A stretch of 64,000 bases of DNA from DASSQJ01 sp963772645 (GTDB taxonomy: Bacteria; Actinomycetota; Actinomycetes; Actinomycetales; Dermatophilaceae): positions 62,001 through 126,000 of the forward strand of contig CAVYYD010000008.1 of NCBI GenBank assembly GCA_963772645.1, in the 5' to 3' direction. Both the position numbers and the translations under genes were made by a program. The notes under the pieces were generated by a model, which made no database searches, was not told where the DNA came from, and was given only the letters and a program-made list of their open reading frames with translations. Shown one piece after another: positions 24,123 to 32,808 of the stretch (position 1 is its first letter; each line of letters opens with the position of its first letter).

Positions 24123-25034
24123 TCACGCCGACGCGTACTTGACCACCGTGAGGACGACGAGGACGACGAGCACCGCGACGAGCCCCGCCCAGTGCACCCA
24201 TCCGGAGTCCCGGCGGGGCGCCCCCGGGAGGGCGCCGGAACGTCCCCGGCCCAAATAGGCGATGACCGCCCCCGTGGCGAGCCCGGTGAGCAGCCCCCCG
24301 AGGTGCGCCTGCCACGCGATGTTGGTGCCGGGGAGGAACCCGATGACGGCGTTGATGCCGATGATGACGTACATCCCCGCGGCCGACCGGCCGAGCCGCC
24401 GCTGGAGCAGGACGAACGCCCCGAACAGCCCGAACACCGCACCCGAGGCGCCCACCGCACCGGTGCACCAGGTGCCGCACTGTCCGGTCACGACCTCGCC
24501 GACCGTGGGCGGCGAGGACAGCAGGAGGTAGAAGACCGACCCACCGAGCGCGCTCAGCAGGTAGACCGCGACGTACCGCGCGCGCCCGAGCATCGGCTCG
24601 AGGTAGGTGCCCATGATCCACAGCGCGTACATGTTGAACGCGATGTGGACGAGGCCGCCGTGCGCGAACGCCGAGGTGAGGAACCGCCACGGCTCCGACC
24701 GGCCGACCCCCGGCGCGAACGAGATGTCGCGGGTGAGCCCGGGCACCACGCTCTGGAGCAGGAACACCGCGACGCAGATCCCGATGATCGCCATCGTCGC
24801 CAGCGGCCGCCCGTCGGTGACCGCGCCGCCGAAGACGGTGCGGCCCTGGCGCACCGTGCGGCGGCCCTCGGCGACGCAGTCGACGCACTGGATGCCGACC
24901 GGGGCCGGCCGCTGGCACTCCGGGCACGTCGGCCGGCCGCACCGCTGGCAGCGCACGTACGCCTCGCGGTCGGGGTGCCGGGGGCAGACCGGCACCTGGG
25001 TCTGGTCCTGCGGGAACGCCGGGTTCTCACCCAC
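24123..25034 (-). CDS. Rhomboid intramembrane serine protease with N-terminal zinc-finger
   Basis: 303 residues. The N-terminal 55 residues contain a B-box/ribbon-like cysteine-histidine cluster (CPRHP, CQRCG, CPEC, CVDC) typical of actinobacterial rhomboids. Six to seven membrane helices follow, with the catalytic dyad Ser197 (GASGAVFG) and His244 (AHLGGL), plus His130 and Asn134 in the HIAFNM oxyanion region. It cleaves membrane segments of unknown substrates. It lies 47 bases downstream of the cyclophilin gene on the same strand, matching the order crgA-rhomboid-PPIase seen in related genomes. Confidence 0.93.
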   Translation of the reverse strand: MGENPAFPQDQTQVPVCPRHPDREAYVRCQRCGRPTCPECQRPAPVGIQCVDCVAEGRRTVRQGRTVFGGAVTDGRPLATMAIIGICVAVFLLQSVVPGLTRDISFAPGVGRSEPWRFLTSAFAHGGLVHIAFNMYALWIMGTYLEPMLGRARYVAVYLLSALGGSVFYLLLSSPPTVGEVVTGQCGTWCTGAVGASGAVFGLFGAFVLLQRRLGRSAAGMYVIIGINAVIGFLPGTNIAWQAHLGGLLTGLATGAVIAYLGRGRSGALPGAPRRDSGWVHWAGLVAVLVVLVVLTVVKYASA

Positions 25035-25080
25035 GGGGCTGCTCCTCGTCGGCGGGTGGGGGGTGGCCGATCGGGCCGGG

Positions 25081-25599
25081 TCAGTCCTCGATCTCGACGC
25101 GCTCGATGACGACGTCGTCGAGGGGCTTGTCCATCGCGCCGGTGGGGACCGCGGCGACCTTGTCGACGACCTCGCGGCTCGGGCCGTCGGCCACCTCGCC
25201 GAAGATCGTGTGCTTGCCGTTGAGCCACGTCGTCGGTGCCACGGTGATGAAGAACTGCGAGCCGTTCGTGCCCTTGCCGCCGCGCTTGCCCGCGTTGGCC
25301 ATGGCCAGCAGGTACGGGCGATCGAACTGCTTGTCGGGGTGGACCTCGTCGTCGAAGGAGTAGCCGGGCCCGCCCATGCCGCGACCGAGCGGGCAGCCGC
25401 CCTGGATCATGAAGCCCGGGATGATCCGGTGGAAGATCAGCCCGTCGTAGAACCTCGCGGGGTTGGACCGGCCGGCGTCGTCGGAGTACTCCCGCTCGCC
25501 GGTGGCGAGCCCGACGAAGTTCTTCACCGTGGCCGGCGCCTCGTTCGGGAAGAGGTCGACGACGATCGGGCCGTGGTTCGTGTGCAGCGTTGCCTTCAT
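25081..25599 (-). CDS. Cyclophilin-type peptidyl-prolyl cis-trans isomerase
   Basis: A 172-residue cytoplasmic PPIase: beta-barrel start ATLHTNHGPIVVDLFP, active-site FHRIIPGFMIQGG, and NGSQFFITVAPTTWLNGKHTIFG. Catalytic Arg and Phe of the FHR and QFF motifs are present. It catalyses proline isomerisation in protein folding. The ATG at 25599 was chosen over the upstream ATG 25656, which would add an Arg/Pro-rich non-homologous leader. Confidence 0.95.
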   Translation of the reverse strand: MKATLHTNHGPIVVDLFPNEAPATVKNFVGLATGEREYSDDAGRSNPARFYDGLIFHRIIPGFMIQGGCPLGRGMGGPGYSFDDEVHPDKQFDRPYLLAMANAGKRGGKGTNGSQFFITVAPTTWLNGKHTIFGEVADGPSREVVDKVAAVPTGAMDKPLDDVVIERVEIED

Positions 25600-25735
25600 G
25601 AGCCCGATCCTCTCACGCGGGCCCGGGGCCCCGCCGCGTGGCCGAGGACACGGCATCGGTCGGACCCCGGAGTGTCACGAGCAGCCCAAAGAGGGCAGGA
25701 TGGTCGGGAGAGTCAGTCCACACCGAGGAGGACCC

Positions 25736-26650
25736 GTGTTCCGCAGCTCCAAGACCGACAAGGCCAAGGATGCCGTCGCCTCCGGCGCCGAGGCCGTCAG
25801 CGACACCGCGCACGATGCCGCCGACCGGGCCGCCGAGGCCGCGGGCGCAGTGCGCGGACGGGCCAGCCAGGCCCGCCGCCAGACCGCCGACGCCGCCGAC
25901 GCCCTCGCCCCCCGGGTGGAGGAGGCGCGCGAGCGGGCCGCCGACGCCGCCGAGCTGGTGCGCGTGAAGGCCGAGGAGGCCCTCGAGGAGCTCGGCCCGC
26001 GGGTGGAGCAGGCCAAGGACACCTTCATGGAGGACGTCCTGCCCAAGGTGATGGCGGCGCTGACCGCGATCGCCGCCAGCGCCGCGGCCGCCAAGGAGCA
26101 GGCCACCGAGGCCGCCGAGCGCGCCCCCGACGCCTATGCCGTGCTCAAGGGTGACGCCACCGTGAAGTCCACGCGCGGCGGCAAGGGCAAGTGGGTGCTC
26201 CTCCTGGGCGCGGTCGCCGCCGGTGCCGCCGTCATGGCGTACCGCAAGAGCAACGAGCGTCCCGACCCGTGGGCCACGGCCGGCTCCTACTCCCCGCCGA
26301 AGACCACCGGCCAGAAGGTCGACGAGGCCATCAGCACGGCCAAGGACAAGGCGGCCGAGGTCAAGGACGCCGCCACCGGAAAGGCCGCCGAGGCCAAGGA
26401 GGCGGCCGCGCAGAAGGCCGGCGCCGCCCGGGACACCGAGACCAAGGCCCCCGCCGCCAAGGCCGCGCCGGCGAAGAAGACGACGACCTCGAAGGAGGTG
26501 CCCGCGACGAGCACGACCTCCGAGGGTGCCGACCTCTCGACCCCGCACCTCGACGAGGGCACCACCGAGGCGGGGTCCGACGGCGGTTCGACCGGGGGCG
26601 GTTCCACCGGCGGCGGTTCGACCACCGGGGGCTCCCTCGACAAGTCCTGA
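25736..26650 (+). CDS. Ala/Lys-rich coiled-coil membrane protein (DUF5324-like)
   Basis: 304 residues, mostly charged Ala-rich helices of apolipophorin/LEA type (about 1-130 and 190-245) flanking one membrane helix (about 150-168). It ends in a low-complexity Thr/Ser/Gly tail with repeated GGGST units. It resembles the DUF5324 proteins found next to crgA and PPIase in Streptomyces; this assignment is from memory of composition and context. The function is unknown, possibly envelope-associated. GTG 25736 follows GAGGAGGA. The longer frame from 25463 runs over the PPIase gene and is rejected. Confidence 0.75.
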   Translation: MFRSSKTDKAKDAVASGAEAVSDTAHDAADRAAEAAGAVRGRASQARRQTADAADALAPRVEEARERAADAAELVRVKAEEALEELGPRVEQAKDTFMEDVLPKVMAALTAIAASAAAAKEQATEAAERAPDAYAVLKGDATVKSTRGGKGKWVLLLGAVAAGAAVMAYRKSNERPDPWATAGSYSPPKTTGQKVDEAISTAKDKAAEVKDAATGKAAEAKEAAAQKAGAARDTETKAPAAKAAPAKKTTTSKEVPATSTTSEGADLSTPHLDEGTTEAGSDGGSTGGGSTGGGSTTGGSLDKS

Positions 26651-26677
26651 CCCGCCGGGGCAGGAACCCCTGACCCC

Positions 26678-26722
26678 CGGCGACGCCGGTCGGACCCGAC
26701 GAGGGACCGGCCGGCGTCGCCG
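26678..26722 (+). terminator. Hairpin terminator
   Basis: CGGCGACGCCGGTCGG (26678-26693) can pair with CCGGCCGGCGTCGCCG (26707-26722), about 28 bases after the coiled-coil protein gene. Confidence 0.6.
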
Positions 26723-26810
26723 CGTATCACCAGCAGACCGATCATCGCGCGCGGCACGTGGCGAGGGGACCCGGTCGTCTTCCGGGCCGGGCGGGTCGTT
26801 CAAGGTCAAG

Positions 26811-27134
26811 ATGGAGCGCCGCCGCCCCGACCCGGAGGGCGTGCGCGCCGCCGCGGCGCGCCTGGCCGAGGAGGTCCCCATCGCACAGGTGGTCCGTGCG
26901 TCGCCGGCACCGGGACGATCGTGCTGGCGGTCCCCGACGGGACCGACGTCCTCGAGCTCGCCGAGTGCACAACTACTCGGGGCCACCGACCCGGGCGCCC
27001 GGCTCGTCACCCTCCCCGGGATGGGCCACGACCTCACCGAGCCGTTGTGGCCCCGCGTCGTCGAGGAGGTCGCCGCGCACGCCCGGTCCTCGAGCGGCCA
27101 GGCGCAGCGCCCGGGCGGTCGCTCCGGGGGGTGA
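26811..27134 (+). pseudogene. Degraded alpha/beta-hydrolase tail
   Basis: The last 50 codons (26979-27134) read GARLVTLPGMGHDLTEPLW, the C-terminal strand-His-helix of an alpha/beta hydrolase with the catalytic His in GMGHDL. Upstream of this the same frame becomes Ser/Pro-rich nonsense, and no nucleophile or core is present. It is probably a relic of a larger gene, partly overwritten. It lies in the gap between the coiled-coil protein and the secreted transglycosylase. Confidence 0.4.
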
Positions 27135-27165
27135 CAGGAGCCGCCCGACCAGCGATGATGCCGTG

Positions 27166-28368
27166 ATGCGCGGACCGCAGGGGGTTCGGGCGGCAGTCTC
27201 GGCCGTGGCGGCCGTGGTGGTCGCCGTGCTGTCGTGCTCTCCGTCCGTGGCTGCGCCGACGCCCTCGCCCTCCCCGACGCCGTCCTCGTCCGGCACCCCG
27301 TCCCCGTCCGGGCCACCGTCCGGTTCGTCAGCATCGGCCTCGCCCGCACCGTCGCCCGGGCCGAGCGCACCGAGCGCCGCGGAGGTGGCCGCGGCCCGGG
27401 CTGCTGCCGACGAGGTGGCGGCGGAGGTGGCGAGCCTGACGGCGCGGCTCGACGCGGCGCAGACGCGCCTCGAGGCACTCCAGGAGCAGGTGGCGACGGC
27501 GGTCACCGACGACGAGCGGGCCCAGGAGCAGCTGGCCGACGCGGAGGCGGCCGCCCGCCGGGCGGTCGCGGCGCTGGGGGCCGCCTGGGAGGCACATCGG
27601 TCGGCTGACGACGCGGTGGCGGGGATGGCTGCCCAGCTCTACATGCAGGGCGGCTCGCTGCAGGACCTCACGACGCTGCTGCTCTCGCCACCGAACGTGA
27701 TGTCCGACCTCGCGCTGGTCCTCGACGACGGTGCGGCCCGTGCGCGGCGGACCCTCGACGCCTCGGTGGCGGCCGAGTCCGAGGCTGCCGCCCGCGAGCG
27801 GGAGCTCAGCGCCGCCCGCACCGACCGGGAGGCGGCGGCCCGCCGGGCGCGGGAGTCGCGCGACGCGGCTCGAGCCGAGGCCGCGACGGCGGGCGCCGAG
27901 GCGGCGGCGCTGAGCAGCGAGCAGCAGAGGCTGTCGGCCCGGCTCGAGGAGCTGGAGCAGGGTGTCACCGAGCTCGAGCTGCGGCGCGCGGCCGCGACCG
28001 GGCTCGGAGTGGCAGACCTCGTGGGTCTCCAGGCGGGCGGCGGAGCCGGCGCCGGTCCGAGCGCGGCCCAGGACCTCGCCCGAGCCGCGATGCCCCGCTT
28101 CGGGTGGGACCAGACCTCCGAGTTCGCCTGCCTCGTCACGTTGTGGCAGAACGAGTCCGGCTGGAGCTGGAGTGCGACGAACCGCACCTCCGGCGCGTAC
28201 GGCATCCCTCAGGCGCTGCCCGGCTGGAAGATGGCGAGCGCGGGCAGTGACTGGCTGACCAACCCGGCGACCCAGATCGCGTGGGGGATGGGGTACATCG
28301 CGAGCGTGTACGGCACCCCGTGTGACGCCCTCGCCGCGTTCACCGCGCGGTCACCGCACTGGTACTGA
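27166..28368 (+). CDS. Secreted coiled-coil protein with lytic-transglycosylase-like domain
   Basis: A 400-residue exported protein. The signal peptide (1-30) is followed by a Ser/Pro linker, a long coiled coil (about 65-270) like PcsB/NlpC-type wall hydrolases, and a C-terminal SLT-like module. That module shows TLWQNESGWSWSATN with the candidate catalytic Glu, SGAYGIPQALPG, and the WGMGYI...YGTPC...HWY end typical of actinobacterial transglycosylases. It would cut peptidoglycan glycan strands at sites set by the coiled coil. I chose ATG 27166; no clear ribosome site is visible. Confidence 0.82.
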   Translation: MRGPQGVRAAVSAVAAVVVAVLSCSPSVAAPTPSPSPTPSSSGTPSPSGPPSGSSASASPAPSPGPSAPSAAEVAAARAAADEVAAEVASLTARLDAAQTRLEALQEQVATAVTDDERAQEQLADAEAAARRAVAALGAAWEAHRSADDAVAGMAAQLYMQGGSLQDLTTLLLSPPNVMSDLALVLDDGAARARRTLDASVAAESEAAARERELSAARTDREAAARRARESRDAARAEAATAGAEAAALSSEQQRLSARLEELEQGVTELELRRAAATGLGVADLVGLQAGGGAGAGPSAAQDLARAAMPRFGWDQTSEFACLVTLWQNESGWSWSATNRTSGAYGIPQALPGWKMASAGSDWLTNPATQIAWGMGYIASVYGTPCDALAAFTARSPHWY

Positions 28369-28383
28369 ACGGCGCTGGGCCCA

Positions 28384-28399
28384 CCGGCGCGAGCGCCGG
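28384..28399. terminator. Short hairpin in convergent gap
   Basis: CCGGCGC (28384-28390) and GCGCCGG (28393-28399) form a compact stem between the transglycosylase gene and the convergent winged-helix gene. The 2-base loop is tight, so this is tentative. Confidence 0.35.
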
Positions 28400-28422
28400 C
28401 CGCCTCGATGGCGCCGCCCCGT

Positions 28423-28713
28423 TCAGCCGTCCTCGAAGATGGCCAGCAACGAGGCGATGGGGACCATCGACTCCGCCGGGTGCCGTAGGTGCCGCTGCGG
28501 GTCGAGGCGGTAGACGTTGCGCCGTCCGACCCGCTCCTTGCTGATGTAGCCGGCCGCCTCGAGGTCACCGAGGATCGACACCGCCGCGCGCTCGCTGATC
28601 CCGACCTCCTCGGCCAGGTCCCGGACCCGGGCCTGCGGGGAGCGGCTGATCGCGACCAGCACGTGCCCGTGGTTGGTGAGGAAGGTCCAGCGGCGCTGGC
28701 CGGCGTCGTCCAC
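28423..28713 (-). CDS. Small winged-helix transcriptional regulator beside dab operon
   Basis: A 96-residue DNA-binding protein. The HTH and wing are clear: VRDLAEEVGISERAAVSIL, GDLEAAGYISKERVGRRNVYRL, a MarR/ArsR-like arrangement without an obvious ligand domain. It is transcribed away from the fused dabBA gene with a short shared control region containing an AT-rich palindrome. That arrangement suggests autoregulation and control of the carbon-transport operon. I chose GTG 28713; the frame continues upstream into the shared promoter. Confidence 0.78.
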   Translation of the reverse strand: MDDAGQRRWTFLTNHGHVLVAISRSPQARVRDLAEEVGISERAAVSILGDLEAAGYISKERVGRRNVYRLDPQRHLRHPAESMVPIASLLAIFEDG

Positions 28714-28769
28714 GGGGTCACCGTAGCGGCGCCGCGCGGCGGTCCGACCTTCGACACGGTGTACCGCGG

Positions 28770-28806
28770 TTGACACATGAACTGTAATACATGCAATGGT
28801 GTGCAC
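28770..28806. promoter_or_regulatory. Shared AT-rich control region of regulator and dabBA
   Basis: The 64-base gap has a consensus-like -35 TTGACA (28770-28775) on the plus strand and a patch of low GC (28776-28800), rare in this genome. The patch holds the palindrome TGTAATACA (28783-28791) inside a looser dyad (CATGAACTGT with GCAATG). GTGTACCGCGGTTGACAC (28759-28776) is also palindromic at its ends. These are candidate operator sites for the winged-helix protein. The -10 is unclear. Confidence 0.45.
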
Positions 28807-31800
28807 GTGACCTGGTTCGCCGCGCCTCGCGCCCTCGCCCTCCTCGCTCTCGCCACCGGTGCGCTCGCCGTCGTCCCGGCGGCCGCGGACCGGCCGGTCG
28901 ACGGCAGGCTCACGCTCCCGGCCGCCCTCGGGTGGGACTGGCGCCTCGACGTCGTCGCGTCAGTGCTCCTCGTCTTCGTCGGCGCCCTCGGCTGGGTCGT
29001 CGCCCGGTTCAGCGCCGTCAACCTCCGGGGGCGCGGCCGGGCACGGGACGTCGCACTCCTGCTCTGCGGGGTCCTCCTCTCACTCGTCCTCATGGCCGTG
29101 AGCGCCTCGATCGTGGCGTTCGCCGTCGGCTGGACCGTGAGCGGGCTGCTCGTCACGGCGCTCATCGCCCGGGCCGGCACCGACCGCGCCCCGGCCGCCG
29201 CCCGTGCCGTGCGCCGTTGGCTGCTCGCCGGCGACGTGGCCCTGTGGCTGGCCGTCTGGCTCTGGGCCGCGTGGCTCCCGACGACCGACCGCGGGCAGCT
29301 CACGCTCACCGCATCCGGGTGGCAGGTGACCCTGGTGGCCGCACTGCTCGCCGTCGCCTGCGTCGTGCGCAGCGGCCTGGTGCCGGCGCACCGGTGGCTG
29401 CCGGAGACGGCCGAGGCCCCGTCGCCGGTGTCGGCGCTGCTCCACGCCGGCATCGTCAACGGGGCCGGGATCCTCGGGGTCGTGGCGTGGCCGGTGTTCG
29501 CGGCCAGCCCGGCCGTCCTCGCGGCCCTGCTCGTCCTCGGCCTCCTGACGATCGCCGTCGGCGCCTGGTCGGGCGTGGTGCGGCGCGACGTCAAGGGCCG
29601 GCTCGCCTGGTCGACGAGCACCCAGATGGGGTACATGGTCGTCCAGCTCGGGCTCGGCCTGCCGGCCATGGCGCTGATGCACCTCGTGGCGCACGGCTGC
29701 TACAAGTCGTGGCTCTTCCTGCGGGCGGGGGGTGCCGTCGAGCGCCACCGGAACCGGTGGTCGGCTCGGCGGCGGCCCGCCCTCCAGGCCCTTGCGGCGG
29801 CGGCCGCGGCGGCCGGGCTGGCCCTGCTCGGGGCGCCCGCCGCCGAGCGGGTCCTCGCCGGCCTGGGTCCCACCGCCCTCGTGCCCCTCCTCGTCGCGGT
29901 GACCGCCGTCCTGCTCGGCGGCTGGCAGGCAGCCGGCCTGGACCGCGTCACCCTGCCGGTGGCCGGGCTCGTCGTGGCCGTGGTCGGGGCGGTGGGCGCC
30001 GGCTACCTGTGGATGATGGTGGGCTGGGAGGCGCTCCTGCGCCCGGACCTCACCCCGACCGCGGTCTGGACCGGCCCGGTCGCGTCCGGCCTCGTGCTCG
30101 CCGCGGGCGTCGCCGGCGCCGCCGTGCTGGCCGGCTGCCGCCGGCTCGCCACCCGGCCCGACGGCCCGTTCGCCCTCGCCCTGCTGCCGATGTCCCTGGC
30201 CCCCGGGCGGCGGGTCCGCGGGGCCGTCCCGCTCGACACCGAGCCGACCGGGCCCGGCCACCAGCCGTCGGCTCGGGACCTGGCCCGCGTCGTCGAGACG
30301 GTGACGGCCGCCGCCGCCACGACCGGGGCCGCCTGGCCGCTCGGGGCGATGGTCGCCGCGAACCCGCTGGCCGGGGTCGAACGGCTGCCGTTCGCCGACG
30401 CGGTCGAGCTCGCCGAACGCGTTCACGGGACCAGGCTGCGGCCCTCCCTGCGGTACTTCCTCGCCCTGCACGACGCCGGCCGGGTGACTGACACCGACCT
30501 CGCGGCCGCGCTCGACCCCGACGACGCCACGCCCGCGCCGTGGACTCCCTCGACCCTCGTGGCCGAGACCCGGCGGCTGGCCGCCGCGGAGGGGCGAGAC
30601 GCCGACGGGAAGCCGGGTGACCGGCTGCACGACCGCGCGGCCGGCGGCGACCTGCGGCTGGCCGGCCTCGTCACCGAGCACGCGAACGTGTGGACCCAGC
30701 TCGCCTGGTCGAGCGCCGGCACGGTCGACCGTCCCGAGGGCGCCGGGTCCACCGGTGTGGCCGGTGCGCGGAGCGGCGGACCCGGCCCGTTCACGATGTG
30801 GCGTCGGGCCGCGAGCCACCGTCGCTACGACCGGGTCACCGGCATCCGCGGCGCCTCGTCCTGGGTCCGGGCGCTACCCGCCGACCCCGCGGCGGCGATC
30901 TGGGCCCTGGCGTCCATGGCCGGGGCCGACGGGCCGGACCTCGAGCGGCTCGTGTCCGCGACCCTCGCCACCGGTCCCGGCTGGGCGGCGCACGCCGCCT
31001 GGCGGGCGCGCGAGGAGGGCTGTCCGGCAACGCTGCTGGAGCTGGTCGCGCTGCGCCTCGCGCACGACCTCCTGTTCACCGTGGCGACGGCCCCTCGGTC
31101 CCGCTCCGGGGCCGCGGGCGCCGCCACCGCCACCGGCAGCGCGGCGCCCGAGCAGCCCTCGGCACCCGCCGTGCCGGCCCGCGCGGGCGAGCGCGAGATC
31201 GAGCTCGGCCTCGTCTGGCAGCGAGCCCTGGAGGTCGGCGCCCGGCAGTGGCTCCTGGACGGCATCGACCGCACCCGGCCCGTCGGTGACGCCGACCGGG
31301 CCCGGCTCCGACGCCGACCTGCGAGCCAGTCGCTCTGGTGCATCGACGTCCGGTCCGAGCGGATCCGGCGCCACCTCGAGGCCGTCGGGGACCACGAGAC
31401 GTTCGGGTTCGCCGGGTTCTTCGGCGCGGCGGTGCGCTACGTGGACCCGGACGGCGCCGGGCACGACCTCTGCCCCGCCCTGGTCCGCCCCACCCACGTC
31501 GTCTCCGCCGCTGCCCGGCCGCTCCGGTTCGCCGAGGCCGTGCACCGGACCGCGACGTCGGTCAGCCGTCACCCGCTGGGTGCCCTCGCGGTCGCCGAGG
31601 GCGGCGGGTTCCTCGCCGGACTGACCAGCCTGGCCTCCCTGCTGCGCCCCGCCTGGGTGCGCCGCCTGGTGCGCTCGGGCACGCCGCAGGGGGCTCGGGT
31701 CGCCACCGGTGCGCAGGTCCTCGCCGGCCTGACGCTGCAGGAACGCGTGGACCTCGCGCACTCCGCGCTCCTCGCCACCGGACTCGTCGACGGCTTCGCT

Positions 31801-32808
31801 CCCGTCCTGCTCGTCTGCGGGCACGGCGCCACGGTCGAGAACAACGCGTTCGCGACCGCGTACGACTGCGGTGCGTGCGGCGGGCACCCGGGCGCGGTGA
31901 ACGCCGTGGTCCTGGCGCGCTCGCTCAACGACCCGCAGGTCCGGGAGACGCTGGCGGCCCGAGGGGTCACCATCCCGGCGGACACCGTCGCCGTCGCCGC
32001 GCTGCACGACACCACGACCGACCGGGTCGCGCTGCTCGACCCCCTCGACGCGCCCGACCTGCTGCGGGACCTCGAGGTGGCCGGGACCCGCGCCGCCCAC
32101 GAGCGGCTGCGGCTGCTGCCACCGCGGCGGCGCCGGGAGGGAGCGCGCCAGCTGCGGCACCGGGCGGCCGACTGGTCGGAGCCGACCCCCGAGTGGGGGC
32201 TCGCCGGGAACGCGGCCCTCGTCATCGGGCCACGCCGGCTCACCCGGGGCGCGGGCCTCGGCGGCCGGGTGTTCCTGCACTCCTACGACGCCGACCTCGA
32301 CCCCGACGGCGCGGTCCTCGAGCAGCTGCTCACCGCGCCGCTCGTCGTCGCCCAGTGGATCAACGCCCAGTACTACGCCTCGGCCGTGGCCCCGCACCTC
32401 TTCGGAGCCGGGGACAAGACGACCCACAACGTCGTCGGCGACGTGGGCGTCCTCACCGGCGCCCGTGGCGACCTGCGGACGGGTCTGCCGTGGCAGGCCC
32501 TGTTCCGGGGCGACCCGTCCGACCCCGGGGCGCCCGGGGTGCCCGGAGTGCTCGCCCACGAGCCGTTGCGCCTCAGCGTCGTCGTCGCCGCCGACCCCGA
32601 CCTGGTCGCCGCGGTCGTCGTCCGGCACGAGAACCTGCGTCACCTCGTGGCGCACGAGTGGATCACCCTGCTGGCCCTCGCCGCCGACGGACGGTTCGCG
32701 GTGCTCGGCCGCGACCTCCGCTGGCGCCCATGGACCGGGGATGCCCGCTCCACCCCTCCGACCGAAACCACCGCCACCGCGCGGCCCGTCCCCCAGGAGC
32801 AGCGATGA
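28777..32808 (+). CDS. DabB-DabA fusion: proton-coupled inorganic carbon uptake protein
   Basis: A single 1343-residue frame. Residues 1-480 are a membrane-embedded proton-conducting subunit of the NuoL/MrpA class (PF00361-like), about 13 helices, with HRWLPETAEAPSPVSALLHA and STSTQMGYM, corresponding to DabB. Residues about 490-1325 are a full DUF2309/DabA domain. Its carbonic-anhydrase-like zinc site is intact: Cys855 and Asp857 (WCIDVRSE), His1016 (CGHGATVENN) and Cys1031 (DCGACGG); the His-Cys spacing of 15 equals that of Halothiobacillus DabA (H524/C539). DAB systems convert CO2 to bicarbonate at the membrane using proton-motive force (established). The start is uncertain: ATG 28777, or the GTGs at 28801 or 28807, which may be leaderless. 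The next gene overlaps by ATGA. Confidence 0.9.
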   Translation: MNCNTCNGVHVTWFAAPRALALLALATGALAVVPAAADRPVDGRLTLPAALGWDWRLDVVASVLLVFVGALGWVVARFSAVNLRGRGRARDVALLLCGVLLSLVLMAVSASIVAFAVGWTVSGLLVTALIARAGTDRAPAAARAVRRWLLAGDVALWLAVWLWAAWLPTTDRGQLTLTASGWQVTLVAALLAVACVVRSGLVPAHRWLPETAEAPSPVSALLHAGIVNGAGILGVVAWPVFAASPAVLAALLVLGLLTIAVGAWSGVVRRDVKGRLAWSTSTQMGYMVVQLGLGLPAMALMHLVAHGCYKSWLFLRAGGAVERHRNRWSARRRPALQALAAAAAAAGLALLGAPAAERVLAGLGPTALVPLLVAVTAVLLGGWQAAGLDRVTLPVAGLVVAVVGAVGAGYLWMMVGWEALLRPDLTPTAVWTGPVASGLVLAAGVAGAAVLAGCRRLATRPDGPFALALLPMSLAPGRRVRGAVPLDTEPTGPGHQPSARDLARVVETVTAAAATTGAAWPLGAMVAANPLAGVERLPFADAVELAERVHGTRLRPSLRYFLALHDAGRVTDTDLAAALDPDDATPAPWTPSTLVAETRRLAAAEGRDADGKPGDRLHDRAAGGDLRLAGLVTEHANVWTQLAWSSAGTVDRPEGAGSTGVAGARSGGPGPFTMWRRAASHRRYDRVTGIRGASSWVRALPADPAAAIWALASMAGADGPDLERLVSATLATGPGWAAHAAWRAREEGCPATLLELVALRLAHDLLFTVATAPRSRSGAAGAATATGSAAPEQPSAPAVPARAGEREIELGLVWQRALEVGARQWLLDGIDRTRPVGDADRARLRRRPASQSLWCIDVRSERIRRHLEAVGDHETFGFAGFFGAAVRYVDPDGAGHDLCPALVRPTHVVSAAARPLRFAEAVHRTATSVSRHPLGALAVAEGGGFLAGLTSLASLLRPAWVRRLVRSGTPQGARVATGAQVLAGLTLQERVDLAHSALLATGLVDGFAPVLLVCGHGATVENNAFATAYDCGACGGHPGAVNAVVLARSLNDPQVRETLAARGVTIPADTVAVAALHDTTTDRVALLDPLDAPDLLRDLEVAGTRAAHERLRLLPPRRRREGARQLRHRAADWSEPTPEWGLAGNAALVIGPRRLTRGAGLGGRVFLHSYDADLDPDGAVLEQLLTAPLVVAQWINAQYYASAVAPHLFGAGDKTTHNVVGDVGVLTGARGDLRTGLPWQALFRGDPSDPGAPGVPGVLAHEPLRLSVVVAADPDLVAAVVVRHENLRHLVAHEWITLLALAADGRFAVLGRDLRWRPWTGDARSTPPTETTATARPVPQEQR

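Noticed and set aside
28209..29669. Minus-strand frame opposite the DabB module
   Set aside because: Thr/Arg/Ser-rich shadow with no domain; only the 28423-28713 winged-helix part, which is in a different frame, is supported.
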